The notes under the pieces were generated by a model that made no database searches, had not been told where the DNA came from, and was given only the letters and a program-made list of their open reading frames with translations. 64,000 nt of DNA from Rutstroemia sp. NJR-2017a BVV2. Taxonomy: Eukaryota > Ascomycota > Leotiomycetes > Helotiales > Rutstroemiaceae. Shown piece after piece: positions 1 through 10,426 of this stretch; position 1 is the stretch's first letter, and each line of letters opens with the position of its first letter. A program made the position numbers and the translations under genes. The DNA is taken from NCBI GenBank assembly GCA_002946415.1, contig NJPS01000050.1, forward strand, positions 372,001 through 436,000, read 5' to 3'.

Positions 1-776
1 CTTGACACTTTACTGTTACTGGTGGATCACTCCTTTGGTAGCACTTCGGTGGGATACATTCACTGTCATTCAGTTGTACCGGGAATAGCAACCAAATTGC
101 GCCTAACACCATATGTAATCCCCACTGTGTTACTCATGATCTGGACCAGTTTTGTAAGCTCTGAAGCTGCTACGCGTTATCAAGCAGATGTAGGTTGCCA
201 CAACGGATTTGCTTGCGGAGAACATGCCCCAAGAACGAAGATTAGTATTGGTTAGAATAGAGACTACATCGACGTAACATCGCTTTGCAGTTTCTTATGC
301 AAGGAGCGAACTAACAATTGAATATCGAGGTAGGTCCACAATGGGAATCGGAAGTCTTTACACAGCTAGCTGCATCCATGAAGACTGCCCCTTTTTCACT
401 TGATATTTGCGGCCTTCGACAAAACTTCCATGCTTCTACTTCCCTCCTCTTTGTAAGGATGACCAACCGAACTTGCTTACAGAACGACTTAGCGTTCACA
501 ACCATCTCAAGCCGATTTCCGTTCCGGGTTCCTCTTCTCAACCATTTCCGTCTACCGCCGGAAGGGCTCGACTGTGGATGGTCCCCTGAAAGGATTATTC
601 GCTTGAATTGAAACTGGATTCGTGTTAGTCTACTCTTTTTTATATAAACTTGCGTGTTGTGCTGTTGAATATTAAAGATTGGAACTTATCCCAAGGAAAG
701 AGTACTGGCGTGCAGAACAGTGTATCCATCATCATCCTTGGTTGGACAGTCCCTTTCGCTCGATAATCGGATTAAC
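1..776. other. Left-edge non-coding stretch
   Basis: No open frame here looks like a known protein or has convincing splice sites. The last 100 bases or so probably hold the promoter and 5' leader of the transporter gene that starts at 777. Confidence 0.5.
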
Positions 777-2398
777 ATGGGAAACAAGAACGAAGGCTAT
801 GGCCCGAACCATAATACTACAACAGCTTTGACAAATGGACTGCAGAACTCAATGACTTCTTCTCAAGATCAGTCGACGGTGCCAAATAGAAGTCTAGAAC
901 ACAGCAATTCGGAAAATCCAACTCCCCGGAGTGTGAGTTCCAGTAATCAAGCCGTCAACCCGATCACACCTCTTGGGATACCACCGGATGGAGGATGGGC
1001 GGCCTGGATGTCTGGTAAGAATATTTTCTCGACTGCTGAAGAATCTGGATCTGTACCGAACTGACCGAAAATTCTAGTCTTAGCCGGATTTTTCGTTATC
1101 ATGAATAGCTGGTATGTTGTTGTGCTTGTTTTCCCTGAGAACCCATCTTTCCACCTTCCAATGTTCAGAGCGATTGACCAGATTAAAGGGGCATAATCAT
1201 TTCTTTCGGTGTCTTTCAGACTTACTACGTCTCTACTCTTAACCGCTCTCCTTCCGACATCTCATGGATCGGTTCTATCACCGTTTTCCTGCTCTTCTTC
1301 GGTGGAATTGCGAGCGGACGTCTCACAGACGCAGGCTATTTTTACACAACGACAATTTCAGGTGCATTTCTCATCGTATTCGGGACTTTCATGGTATCTC
1401 TCTGTACCACCTATTGGCAGTTAGTTCTGGCGCAAGGAATTTGCATCGGGCTGGGTAATGGATGCATGCTCACTCCTATCATGACCATCATTTCAACGTA
1501 TTTCCGAAAAAAGCTGCCGATTGCTATGGGTATTGCTGCCTGCGGAAGTGTAACTGGAGGACTCATCTTCCCCAGCATGGCGAGGACGTTGTTGCCAACC
1601 ATTGGCTTCGGGTGGACGTTAAGGGCCATTGGATTTATCCAGTTCGGTACATTAGCTATCGCTCTAATAGTCCTTCGACCGAGATTAGTGCCCAAAGTGG
1701 CACAGGATCTCGTGGACTGGACCGCCTTCAGGACACTCGAGTTCAATTTTTTCATCCTCGGTTGTTTCTTCGTAAGTCCCAAAGTTCCCAAATCTGTTGT
1801 GTGCAAATACGAAACTATTCCAGTAAACTAACAGGGCCGAATTCAGTCTTTCTTGGGAGTCTTCTTTGGATTCTTCTACCTTTCCGCTTACGCGCGAGAC
1901 ATACGCGGCCTGCCATACACTGAGTCTCTGAACTTGTTGCTGGTGCTCAATGGAATCGGCTTTATTGGCCGCCTGCTGCCAAGTATCCTCGCGAGGAGGT
2001 TCGGCACCCTTAACGCATTCATTGGGCTATTGCTGGGATCATCACTGTCTATGTATACTTGGATAGCCGTCCATTCAATTCCTGGACTTTACGTCTGGAC
2101 GGTTTTCTACAGTATCTTTGTTGGTGGTGTTCAATCCCTTCTTCCCGTGGCCACCGCAGCTTTCAGCCCGGATCTACAGAAGTTGGGATCGCGTATGGGG
2201 ATCGTTTTTGCTGCTATCGGTATAGGTGCCCTCATTGGATCGCCGATATCCGGTATGCTCATATCGAAGAGCGGTGGTTCTTATCTCGGCGCACAAATAT
2301 TCTCCGGGAGCAGCTTGGCAATCGGGGCTTTATTCACGTTGGCGGCGAGAGAAGTGAAGAGGCGAAAAAGCCCTGGATACTTTTGGATGAAGATATAG
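777..2398 (+). CDS. MFS monocarboxylate-type transporter
   Basis: Plasma-membrane major facilitator of the monocarboxylate transporter-like (MCT/MCH) type; the substrate cannot be told. Exons are 777-1014, 1078-1111, 1189-1771 and 1847-2398, giving 468 aa. A second in-frame acceptor for the last intron, with the exon at 1835, would add four residues. About 75 hydrophilic residues rich in Ser/Asn/Thr precede the family's first-helix motif PPDGGWAAW, which is followed by roughly 12 hydrophobic segments. MCT-like loops such as ADISWIGS-type (here SDISWIGS) and LAQGICIGLGNGC are visible. Start: the ATG at 777 (aacATGG) is the first in frame; the open frame continues upstream to 720 without an ATG. 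It is convergent with THI5. The family call is firm, the substrate unknown. Confidence 0.9.
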
Positions 2399-2957
2399 AA
2401 TCGTTCATGCGAAGCTTCAAGAAGTGATCTGTATCTGGAAGTGCTTCTCGATTTGTGGGTACCGAGATGCGCAGTGAATACAGGGAAACCAGACCTTTGC
2501 GAGTGTAGTACCATGAGAAACACGACATACCTTAGATATTAGATGTATATTATTGTGCTCCTCACAGCGCCATTCCCAATAAAGAGTTAGGATTTCACAT
2601 GCATCTCAAAATCTTTGCCGCATTGTTCTTTGCTATCTACAAGCAAGTTTCGTATCGAAAATCAGTTGATAGTGGTGTCAGTAGCCTAATGGTGTTCGGG
2701 ATTATAGGCCCGAACTTACCAAACAAATAGTGAAAAGCTCGGGTATTTTGCGCTCGATCATGCAAGAAGCGTAGATGAATACTGCTGTCGGATTCACAGA
2801 TCACTGACTAGGACTTAAGGATTCTGTACGAGGTGACCATTGTTTTGGCCATGTCCTTGCATTTTTTTTTTTCAAACTAAATCTCTGTCGCCATAGCTAA
2901 TCCTAAATAGATAACCCTGGTGAGGTATCTCTGCCATCTCCAAGTAAATATACTTGC
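2399..2957. other. Convergent 3' intergenic region
   Basis: A/T-rich spacer between the converging transporter and THI5 genes, with an AATAAA-like signal near 2579. Nothing else recognised. Confidence 0.5.
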
Positions 2958-4222
2958 TCAAGCAGTAATTTTCATGTCCAATCTCTGGAAGCCTCCTTTC
3001 TCTGCAATGTCCTTCTGCAAAGCTACCATTCTCTTCTGATCTCCAGTAGGATCAGCCGAGTCACCCTCGAGCGTCCATCCCAGAAACTCATTGGTGTAGT
3101 TTGGCTTGAAGTCCTCGTCAAGAACCTCGAGACGTTTGCCGTAACGAGTGACTTTCTCCCAATCCCGTTGAACATTCTTCAAGTCCTTGGAAAAATAGGC
3201 ATACGATCGCTCAAAGATCTTGGTGTTGACCGCGGATGCCATCTCAGGCTTGATATCAATGTAAGTCCTGTATGCTTCAGTTGGGGAGGCAAGGACGTAA
3301 TCAGTAGCCCGCTTCACGGCCAGCATAAACTTGCGTAGCTTCTCAGGGTTTTCTGCCATGAAGTTGTCATTGACTGTCAAATAAGCCAAATTAGTGACTT
3401 GGCCCTGTATATATTTCGAAATTAAACACTGACCAATATAGAGAATTGAGCAGAAACAGCAGCATCCAAGCTCGGCAAGTTCGTCGATTCTGAGCATTTG
3501 GACATCAGAGCGAGGTCTGCCAGAGCTTGCCAGCCATTCCTCTAACTCTACCATTTGGACATTGTCTAAGCCAATGCCCGCATCAATGCTCCCCTCAATG
3601 ATAGCCTTCGAAACATTCATGCCGCAACGGACAGCCTCGTAATCGGTAGCTTCCATGCCGTAGTGCTTGGTGAGCTCGTCAATTTGGATCTGCACAGAAT
3701 ATGAATGAGCTTTGCCTAAACTTGGGACCACGTTTGGGTATACCTTGCCGAATTCTCCAACATAGCCAATCTTCTTGCCCTTCAAGCTTCGGAAATCCGT
3801 TGTAATTCCGCTATCCTTCAAATAGATGACGCCAGTGAAGGGTTCGTCGAGGAGGGAGCCAATTGACGTGACAGGAAAGCCGCGGGCTTTGGCAGCAAGC
3901 GTGTGGATCATGGCCTTGAAGCCCATGTCGACTTTGCCAGACCCGATGATTTCGGTGACATCTGAGGCGGTTTCGTCAGAATATGCAGTAGAAACATCTC
4001 AAAGACTGGTACTTACCACTCGGATCATTTGGTTCAAGAAGAGCGACCTTAAGACCCTCGTCGGCGAAGAATCCCATCTTCTGAGCAAGATAGACAGGAG
4101 CATGGTAAGGCGTAGCGTGCCTGAGACAACAAGTCAGTGACAATTGTCCTATGCGACCCAAAGAGCTCTATTTCTTGTTAGCATTACCAGTTCATGAGAA
4201 ATGTAATCTTGTCAGTCGACAT
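2958..4222 (-). CDS. THI5: HMP-P synthase THI5/NMT1 (thiamine pyrimidine biosynthesis)
   Basis: Makes 4-amino-5-hydroxymethyl-2-methylpyrimidine phosphate, the pyrimidine half of thiamine, from PLP and a histidine of the protein itself; the yeast enzyme is a single-turnover, iron-dependent suicide enzyme. Exons on the minus strand are 4222-4188, 4120-4017, 3961-3744, 3689-3434 and 3373-2958, giving 342 aa in perfect frame. The N-terminus [12 protein letters not shown] matches yeast Thi5. Lys62 (PLP), His66 (donor, in [10 protein letters not shown]) and the iron-binding CCCFC at 195-199 fall on exactly the yeast positions. The introns remove the only two insertions relative to yeast (after GEFGK and after ILYI), which supports the model. 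Expression is probably controlled by the TPP riboswitch in the 5' leader. Active form expected. Confidence 0.97.
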
Positions 4223-4282
4223 CTTGGCTTGGAAATGTTCCTCTCGCAAGAAGCTATGCAAGATTAGAATGTACACAAGGGG

Positions 4283-4300
4283 TTAAGGAGGGGAAAGCAT
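4283..4300 (-). other. Short upstream ORF downstream of the aptamer
   Basis: A five-codon upstream ORF (M-L-S-P-P-stop) begins directly after the 3' end of the aptamer, inside the putative leader intron. If the intron or its 3' part is retained when TPP is bound, this uORF would precede the THI5 start and could block its translation, as in Neurospora NMT1. Function is inferred from that precedent. Confidence 0.5.
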
Positions 4301-4375
4301 GAATTCTTAGACGCTGGCATTATCCAGATCAAGTTCTAACGGTATAATCTCAGATCCCGACACGACGGCTACCCA
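4301..4375 (-). promoter_or_regulatory. Eukaryotic TPP (thiamine pyrophosphate) riboswitch
   Basis: The minus strand carries the two nearly invariant TPP aptamer blocks in the right order and spacing. One is the pyrimidine-binding core (G)ATCTGAGATTATACC (about 4356-4342). The other is the CTTGATCTGGATAATGCCAGCG block (about 4334-4313), split by the short GTTAGAA joint. It lies in the 5' leader of THI5, a classic target of this riboswitch in fungi. The P1 stem and the 5' end of P3 are not obvious, so the outer borders are approximate; fungal aptamers often have a long P3. Confidence 0.93.
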
Positions 4376-4489
4376 TTTCCCCTTTGGTTATATCTCTCCC
4401 CGTGATTAGGGATTGAGACAAATGCAAGGTGGTTGAATAGGTAGTGGAAGTGTCAGGAACACCCGTACAGCTTTTTCTTTTTACGTTAC

Positions 4490-5006
4490 CTCGATCTGAA
4501 ATTGATGCATTGCGAACTAGAGCACACTTGTTGTCCAGCTGGAACATACTGCTTTGTTTTGATAGTGTGTCTGATTTTGAAACCGAGGAAGGGCGGAAAG
4601 AACTGGTTGAAAAGGTTGATGAAGGGTAAGAAAGAAGTGGGGTGACAGCGGGGTTGACGATGTTTATATACCCGGAGCTCAGAGACCCCACCAAGTATGT
4701 CACTGTGACTGCACGTGCCAGAGGAGTGCGGGGTAATTGGTGGGAGAAGAGGGAGGACTACAAATGCTCGGCCAGACCGTAGCTACAGTAACGTATAGAA
4801 GGTCAAGATTAATCGATCCAGTCGCGGAGAGCTACGGAATGCAAGGGGGCTGGGTCCAAATCAAGGGCAGTTCAAGGCTAATATAAGCAAAGGAACAACA
4901 CGTCGTCGAGGTCTAGCATTTGCATTATATGAAATTTCAATTGATTTGCGAACATGTTAGAACATATCAATTACGAGCCTGTGAAACAAATACCCCCGGA
5001 TATCAT
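4490..5006. other. THI5 promoter / catalase 3' flank
   Basis: Holds the presumed THI5 first leader exon and promoter (minus strand) and the 3' end of the catalase gene. Open frames here do not resemble proteins. Confidence 0.45.
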
Positions 5007-6916
5007 TCAAGCATTGTAAATAGCGCCTTCTGGAACAAAGCCCACCAATCTCTCCGACGCCATACTTGGTCGGAACTTGGCTTCTTTTCCAGCCAACTCA
5101 GCTCCCTTAGCTTTATTCTGCACCTCAACAAATTCGAACTTCCTGCGGTCTTCTGGCAACAAATCGTAGATAGCTCTGGCATAGTCTGGGTCAATGTTCC
5201 ATAGTTGAGCCAGGTAGCCAACTTGGATGACTGGTGTGTCGACAAACTTGAGCATGTTTGCGGTATTCTTGTGAAGATTGTGTCGTTGGGTATCGGTCAT
5301 GACGCGCTTGTACAGCTCCCTAGCCTGATCATAGTCCGAAAGCTTGCCCTCATGGTGGTAGTGACTCTTGCGGGAGACAATGTTATCTGAGACAACATAA
5401 GGAGTCTCGGCGGTGTCTGGACGGAACTTGTTCTTGAAGGAGTTGGGGACGTATTGAGGATTACCGGCATGATTGGCGTCATTGCGCTGCGTACCGTCAA
5501 AGTTAAGAGAGGCATAGGAACCAGCCATGAATGGGCAGTTGACAGGGACTTGATGCAAATTGACACCGATACGGTGGTATTGTGCGTCGCGGTAGAAGAA
5601 CATGCGGAATTGCAATAGAGGATCAGGACTGTCTTCGATACCTGGAACCATACTTCCGGGAGAGAAGGCGGCTTGTTCAACATCACGATGGAAGTTCTCC
5701 GGGTTCTTGTTTAGTACGAGTTTTCCGAATTCGTGCATCTGTTGTAGAGGTTAATGAGTGCTCAGAAGGGGCCATGGTAAAGAACTTACTGGAAATTGTG
5801 CACGTGGCCAGACCTTGGTGACATCGAAAGGATCGAAGCCCAAAAGATTTGGGTCGGCTTCATGTGGTTGCATGATTTGCACATGAGCCGTCCATTCAAT
5901 CTCTTCCCCGTTCTCGATACCTTCCCAGAGCTCACGCTTCGAGTAATCAGGATCTTCTCCACACAGTCTGGTTGCTTCTTCCTGGGTGAATTGTTTCTGG
6001 CCATGTTTGGCAAGGAAGTGGTATTTGATGTAAACAAATTTACCCTCCTTGTTGACCCATTTGAAGGTATGGCAACCATAACCGTGGTTGTGGCGCCATC
6101 CATTTGGAGTACCATGGTCACTGAAGAACATCATGCCAGCATGATTGGCTTCAGGGGTGAGTGCCAGTAGATCGAAGAGGGAGTTGTAGTCAAGCAAAAA
6201 GTTCTTCGGGTTTCGTGATTGCGAGCGGATAACATCTGGACCTTGGATGGGGTCTCTACAGAAGAAGACGGGCTAGGCTTTGTTAGAAAGAAGGCAAACC
6301 AAAAGTAATGGTTATTGCTTACGAAGTTCAAGCCGACGATATCATAGTTTCCTTCTCCGGTGTAGAACTTGATGGCCATACCACGTGGGTTACGTGCCAA
6401 GTCCGGAAACTCACGGCCGACAGTGACGGTGGAGAAACGAACGAAAACTGGAGTTTTGACACCCTTGCCACTCAGGAAGTTTGCCTTGGTTAAATCAGAG
6501 ACGTTGGCAGTGGTTTCAAAGTAACCAAATGCTCCACTACCACATGGGTGCACCATTCCTGGAAATGATTAGTCTGGTGTACGATCTTGCGAAGAGGAAA
6601 GAAACGTACTTTCAAGGTTCTTGCTTCGGTTGAAGTGCTGTTGCTTCTGGAACAAGAAAGTGTCACTGGCTAAGGGAATACCACCGATTGTCTTGCTGTG
6701 AGCAGGATCTGGGAATGGGATTCCTTCATTGTTGGTGAAGTAGGGACCGTTGTCTTCACGCATCCCACCTTGCTGGACTCCAGAGACCTTGGAGATAATT
6801 GCAGCCGGACCCTCATTGGCACTTTGGAAGAGGGTTGCTCGTTGCATAGGACGAGGATCTCCACCCACAGCACCGATAGTCTGCTGAATTGCTTGAAGGG
6901 GGTGCACGTTATCCAT
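5007..6916 (-). CDS. Monofunctional haem catalase, small-subunit type
   Basis: Breaks down H2O2 to water and oxygen. Minus-strand exons are 6916-6610, 6558-6323, 6272-5790 and 5738-5007, giving 585 aa. The proximal active-site signature FNRSKNLERMVHPCGSGAFG holds the catalytic His, RFSTV the conserved Ser, and RMFFYRDAQYHR the haem-ligand Tyr with its Arg. Unusually, the block that reads D-L-V-G-N-N-T-P in animal and most other catalases reads DIVGLNFP here, so the position of the distal catalytic Asn is Leu; the later NGYG block is HGYG. A fungal clade may share this. There is no SKL-type peroxisomal tail (ends IYNA) and no clear signal peptide, so it is perhaps cytosolic. The start at 6916 (acaATGg) is the first good ATG. 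It is divergent from the PSD gene. Confidence 0.95.
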
Positions 6917-8071
6917 TGTGGTATTATTGTTGATTCTCCTCTCGTTGAAGTGTAGAAGAAAAAGTAAAACTTGACGGCTTACCGGAAGATTAAGTACATA
7001 CCGAGCGAGTGCTCCTTGGCAAGCAATTTAGATGACGTTTAGTATTTGGTGAACAATCCAGATTATCCAATGGCTAGAAATCAATATCACATCTTTGTGA
7101 TCTCCCTCGATTTCCGACACCACGATCTGAGATTGGAAGGAGAAGAACCTGTAATATGAGAGATATTATAAAACTCGCTCCACGTCCTCTGGTTACCATG
7201 GTGTTTCATGCCGGAACTTTCCTCCTTCTAGCACAAGAACGAGCATACTCCCGGACCGTCTTGTGACATGAACGCTTGAGATAGCTTAGGTTCGCTGGAC
7301 CTGCATGTCGCGACGCACGAATTTGGAATCCAAAGTCACTGTTTGGGTAAGAACACCGCGTAAGATGTAAATGTCGTTGTGTCAGTTAACTATCCTTACC
7401 GCATATCTTTATAAGTGCTGACATCATGAGTATAAAGCTTTGGCGCGTGGGCGGTTCTAGTACGGAAGTACTGAGCTGTCGAGAGCTACCCCGCTTCGAC
7501 AGGTGGGGTTGGTCCGGAGAAATGTCCGGGTTCATCGAGATTTGAATATCTTGCGCTTGTGCGACTTTCAGGAAATGCCATGTTTTTGGATTGTGTTTTC
7601 TCGAAAAAGCCTATCAAAAGAATCAACAGCTGCCTACATTGATATCTTGATTGCTACCTGAGGTTCCCCACGAGAGCGGGAGATTCTTGAGAATTTGTAC
7701 TCGTAAGGTAGCATAGGCGAGCGGCTTACGTCACCCACCCCTTAAAAATTTGACGTCAGCAAACTTCGTATACACGATGTGACGACAACCTCCTATCTTT
7801 GCCAGTGACATGCTGAAGTGGTCAATTGATCTCGAGGATAAATAAGTGTACCCCTAGCAGTTGAATATTAGCACTTTCGGCTTCTCAAATACGGCTACTT
7901 TAACATTTTCACGGGCTCAGTTCTCTAGCTGAGGCTGACTTGAGACCATTCAGGCGGTACACTTATTTATCCTCGGGACCAAGTATAAGATTCAAATCTG
8001 TAGGCTTATTAATTCTGATTGAAAAAACAAACATTTCAGCGCATATTCGGCAACTTCATAAAAGTCTCGCC
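6917..8071. other. Bidirectional promoter region, catalase / PSD
   Basis: About 1.15 kb between divergent genes. It carries no convincing gene. It contains a perfect 20-bp inverted repeat (listed separately) close to the PSD start. An open frame without ATG extends the PSD frame upstream to 7940. Confidence 0.5.
7833..7975. repeat. Perfect 20-bp inverted repeat with 103-bp spacer
   Basis: Arms 7833-7852 (cgaggataaataagtgtacc) and 7956-7975 are exact reverse complements. They sit about 100-240 bp upstream of the PSD start codon. It could be a hairpin in the leader RNA, paired binding sites, or the ends of a tiny element; no target-site duplication is evident. Confidence 0.85.
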
Positions 8072-9202
8072 ATGTGGCTAATTACCTACATCCACCACCT
8101 TCTCGACTATGCCTTCAGTTTCGTCAAATTGGTTCAGAATCGAGAAGTAGGATGGCAAACATTTATTCGAAAGACTTCAACATATGAGCGAGAACAGATG
8201 CCCATCATGAAGAAGCTGAAGATGCTTTTGCTGTTTAATCCTCTGGTGGAATGGATCGACCAAACACATCTGTTCCGGCTGTGGTTACACGAAAAGACGG
8301 TCGAGGCTGGTATGTCTGAGGTGTTGCATTGTTCCAGACTAGATCTAAAACTGGTTGACAGGAAACGACGAAGGTACCCCGATGTCAGCTCAGCAAATCC
8401 GGTCTTTTATTGATTTCTACGACGTCAATATGGATGATTTCGAGCCATCGGATCCGCACGCCTACAAGACGTTCGAGGATTTCTTCGTGCGGAAGCATAC
8501 TGCAAAGAGCCGCCCAATCTTCAAGCAAGATGATCCGTCAAAGGCTGTAGTTTCTGCTGACTCCCGCGTCGTGGTATATCCGACCGTTGCGAAGACCAAG
8601 GAATTATGGATCAAGGGGAAGACTTTCACGATTGAGAACCTCATCCTGAACGAGAAGAAGGCTATGGCATGGAATGATGGCGCCATCGCTAGCTTCCGGT
8701 TGAGCCCCCAGGACTACCACCGTTACCACAGCCCGGTTTCTGGTACAGTCACATGGTTCAATCAGATCAGTGGGGATTATTACCAAGTGGATCCCATCTG
8801 TCTACGTAGCAAGGTAGATATCCTTACAAATAACGCACGATGTTGTCTTGAGATTGAAGCAGAAGAGTTTGGAAAGGTTCTCTTCGTTGCCATTGGTGCC
8901 ACGGATGTCGGGACTGTTGAGTATGAACCCATGAGTAAACTTCTACCCAGCGTAGCTAACATGTTCCTAGGATCAACGAGAAGTTCCGCAAGCCAGGCTC
9001 GAAAATCGTGAAAGGGGAGGAGGTTGGATTGTTCCAGTTTGGGGGATCCAGTATCATTGTTGCATTCGAGAAGGACAGGATTAAGTTCGATGAAGATCTT
9101 CTGACCATGAGCAGGAGAAAAGTTATGGTGGATGTAGAAGTGGGTATGAGCTTAGGCACCGCTCTACCTGCTTGCGATTGTGATGCAGGTTCTTATGTGT
9201 AA
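8072..9202 (+). CDS. Phosphatidylserine decarboxylase
   Basis: Converts phosphatidylserine to phosphatidylethanolamine using a pyruvoyl group made by self-cleavage. Exons are 8072-8309, 8362-8920 and 8971-9202, giving 342 aa. Family marks are FEDFFVRKH, the active-site block DYHRYHSPVSG, and the self-cleavage motif FGGSS near the C-terminus, the fungal form of LGST, whose Ser becomes the pyruvoyl group of the alpha chain. Only a short N-terminal part precedes the catalytic domain, without a C2 domain or a clear mitochondrial presequence, so this is a short, probably soluble or peripherally bound type rather than PSD1 or PSD2. The tail after VEVGMSLGTAL is short and Cys-containing, and could hide an unrecognised intron. 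The start at 8072 is the first ATG in the open frame. Confidence 0.92.
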
Positions 9203-9524
9203 GCTGAAAGTTGTTATTTAACGATTGGGATACCATTTCATCCACGCTCTTCGGAGTAGAAAAAGCAGGCTGATTTAGGATAATATTGAAGCTATTTACT
9301 ATGATCAAACAAATATCCTAAATGTGCTAAATTATCAAATATATTTAGGATGTTATTATTGAATAAATGTTCTAAAGACTTTGAGAGATTGTAAAGCTTT
9401 AATTGTCATTTTTATACTGAGAGATTATAAAGCTTTCATTGTCATTTTTGTACTGAGTGCTTATACCTCAGATCGGCGTGTCTTTTCCAAGCCGAAGAGC
9501 CACGGTGCCATTTCCTTCAGGATG
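9203..9524. other. A/T-rich intergenic stretch
   Basis: A/T-rich spacer between PSD and a relict gene. It contains one short tandem duplication (listed separately) and no gene. Confidence 0.5.
9383..9454. repeat. Two tandem copies of a 36-bp unit
   Basis: The unit beginning gagagattgtaaagcttt occurs at 9383-9418 and again at 9419-9454 with three mismatches. It is A/T-rich, non-coding and probably slippage-derived. Confidence 0.8.
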
Positions 9525-9896
9525 CTAGCTACAGGTTTCTACTCTTTGTGCTTCGATCAGAATGTCCAAAGACTTTTGTATCTCGTCCAAGTGCTGTTTC
9601 TTGCCCCAGTCGATGATGTTCAGCACAATCTTGTGGAACTCGGCGAAATCTTCCGGTCTTTGAAGTAGGAAGCTTTCCACCTTCGCCAAATAGAATTTAA
9701 CGTTATCATGCATCCATGACACGAACACCCGCGCCTCCGTACCGCTCAGAGTAATGCTGAAAACAATATTATTGATCATAGGAAGCCTTTCGTCCTCGAA
9801 CGATCGTAGCCGGTGGTTAAGACGATCGACTATATTGACGCAAGATGCAGAACCCCCAAGACATTGATTTGTCCCGACCCATAAACTCCCAGACTC
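9525..9896 (-). pseudogene. Relict C-terminal part of a fungal protein of unknown function
   Basis: An open frame reads on the minus strand from just after a TAG at 9897-9899 to a stop at 9525. It includes NQCLGGSASCVNIVDRL, FSITLSGTEARVFVSW and FHKIVLNIIDWGKK. This has the look of the end of a fungal uncharacterised family in which a Cys/Asn-rich block is followed by a voltage-like FSI..VSW strand and an IIDWG helix. I recall similar proteins but cannot name the family with certainty. The upstream part is missing: an in-frame stop, no ATG context and no splice acceptor rescue it. A decayed gene copy is the simplest reading. Confidence 0.45.
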
Positions 9897-10426
9897 CTAC
9901 TTGTGGCTGAACTTGCAACCCATCAAATAAGACAGTTTCCCGCACTTATGAAATGAACTGTACGGTGTTCATCGTTGTAGTGTAGCTTTACACATGTAGG
10001 ATGAAGGTTGGGACCGTTGCACTGGTGTGAACTGAACTAAAGGAGAAATCTAGGCAAACACTTAGATCATGTGATGCTTCCAAGGATACTGTCGTTGGAT
10101 GCCGCAGGTAAATGCGGATGAACCTAGAGAATCTAGATATATAACTGTGGTGAAGCCAAGTAGCTCACAAGCACTTGCCAGGGTTGTATGTACAAACCCA
10201 TTTTTTCGTGCCAAACTCCACTTCGAATATGCGCGGCGTTTGTCCATCGTCTATGCTTTCGAACAAAGGTGGACTTTGAACATCAACCTCTTCACATCCG
10301 TTACACCACATTGCAACTGCTCACAATCATTCAAAGGTTAATTGTACAGAGTAGTATTATAATCATCCTATGGTAAACGTATACCTGCAAGCCGCATGTC
10401 CCCAACGCCCTACTCGAATCCGAAAA
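9897..10426. other. Intergenic stretch
   Basis: No gene seen. Open frames are short, without splice support or recognisable protein. Confidence 0.5.

Larger units (their letters stand above)
4254..4489 (-). other. Probable 5'-UTR intron carrying the riboswitch
   Basis: On the minus strand a good 3' splice site (branch-like TCTAATC, then CATAG) ends at 4254, 31 bases before the THI5 ATG. The best distal donor I see is GAG|GTAACG with its G at 4489. The TPP aptamer lies inside. This is the arrangement known for Neurospora NMT1, where TPP binding shifts splicing. The acceptor is fairly clear; the donor is a guess. Confidence 0.55.

Noticed and set aside
2670..2740. tRNA-like fragment (gtgttcgggattataggcccgaac)
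   Set aside because: Small stem-loop only; no acceptor stem, T-loop (GGTTCRANNCC) or B box in the right place.
3370..3745. Apparent insertions in the THI5 protein (after GEFGK and after ILYI)
   Set aside because: Both are in-frame or near-frame introns; removing them gives an exact match to the yeast family layout.
5007..6916. Large overlapping open frames on the plus strand of the catalase gene
   Set aside because: They are antisense shadows caused by codon bias; they have no splice or motif support.
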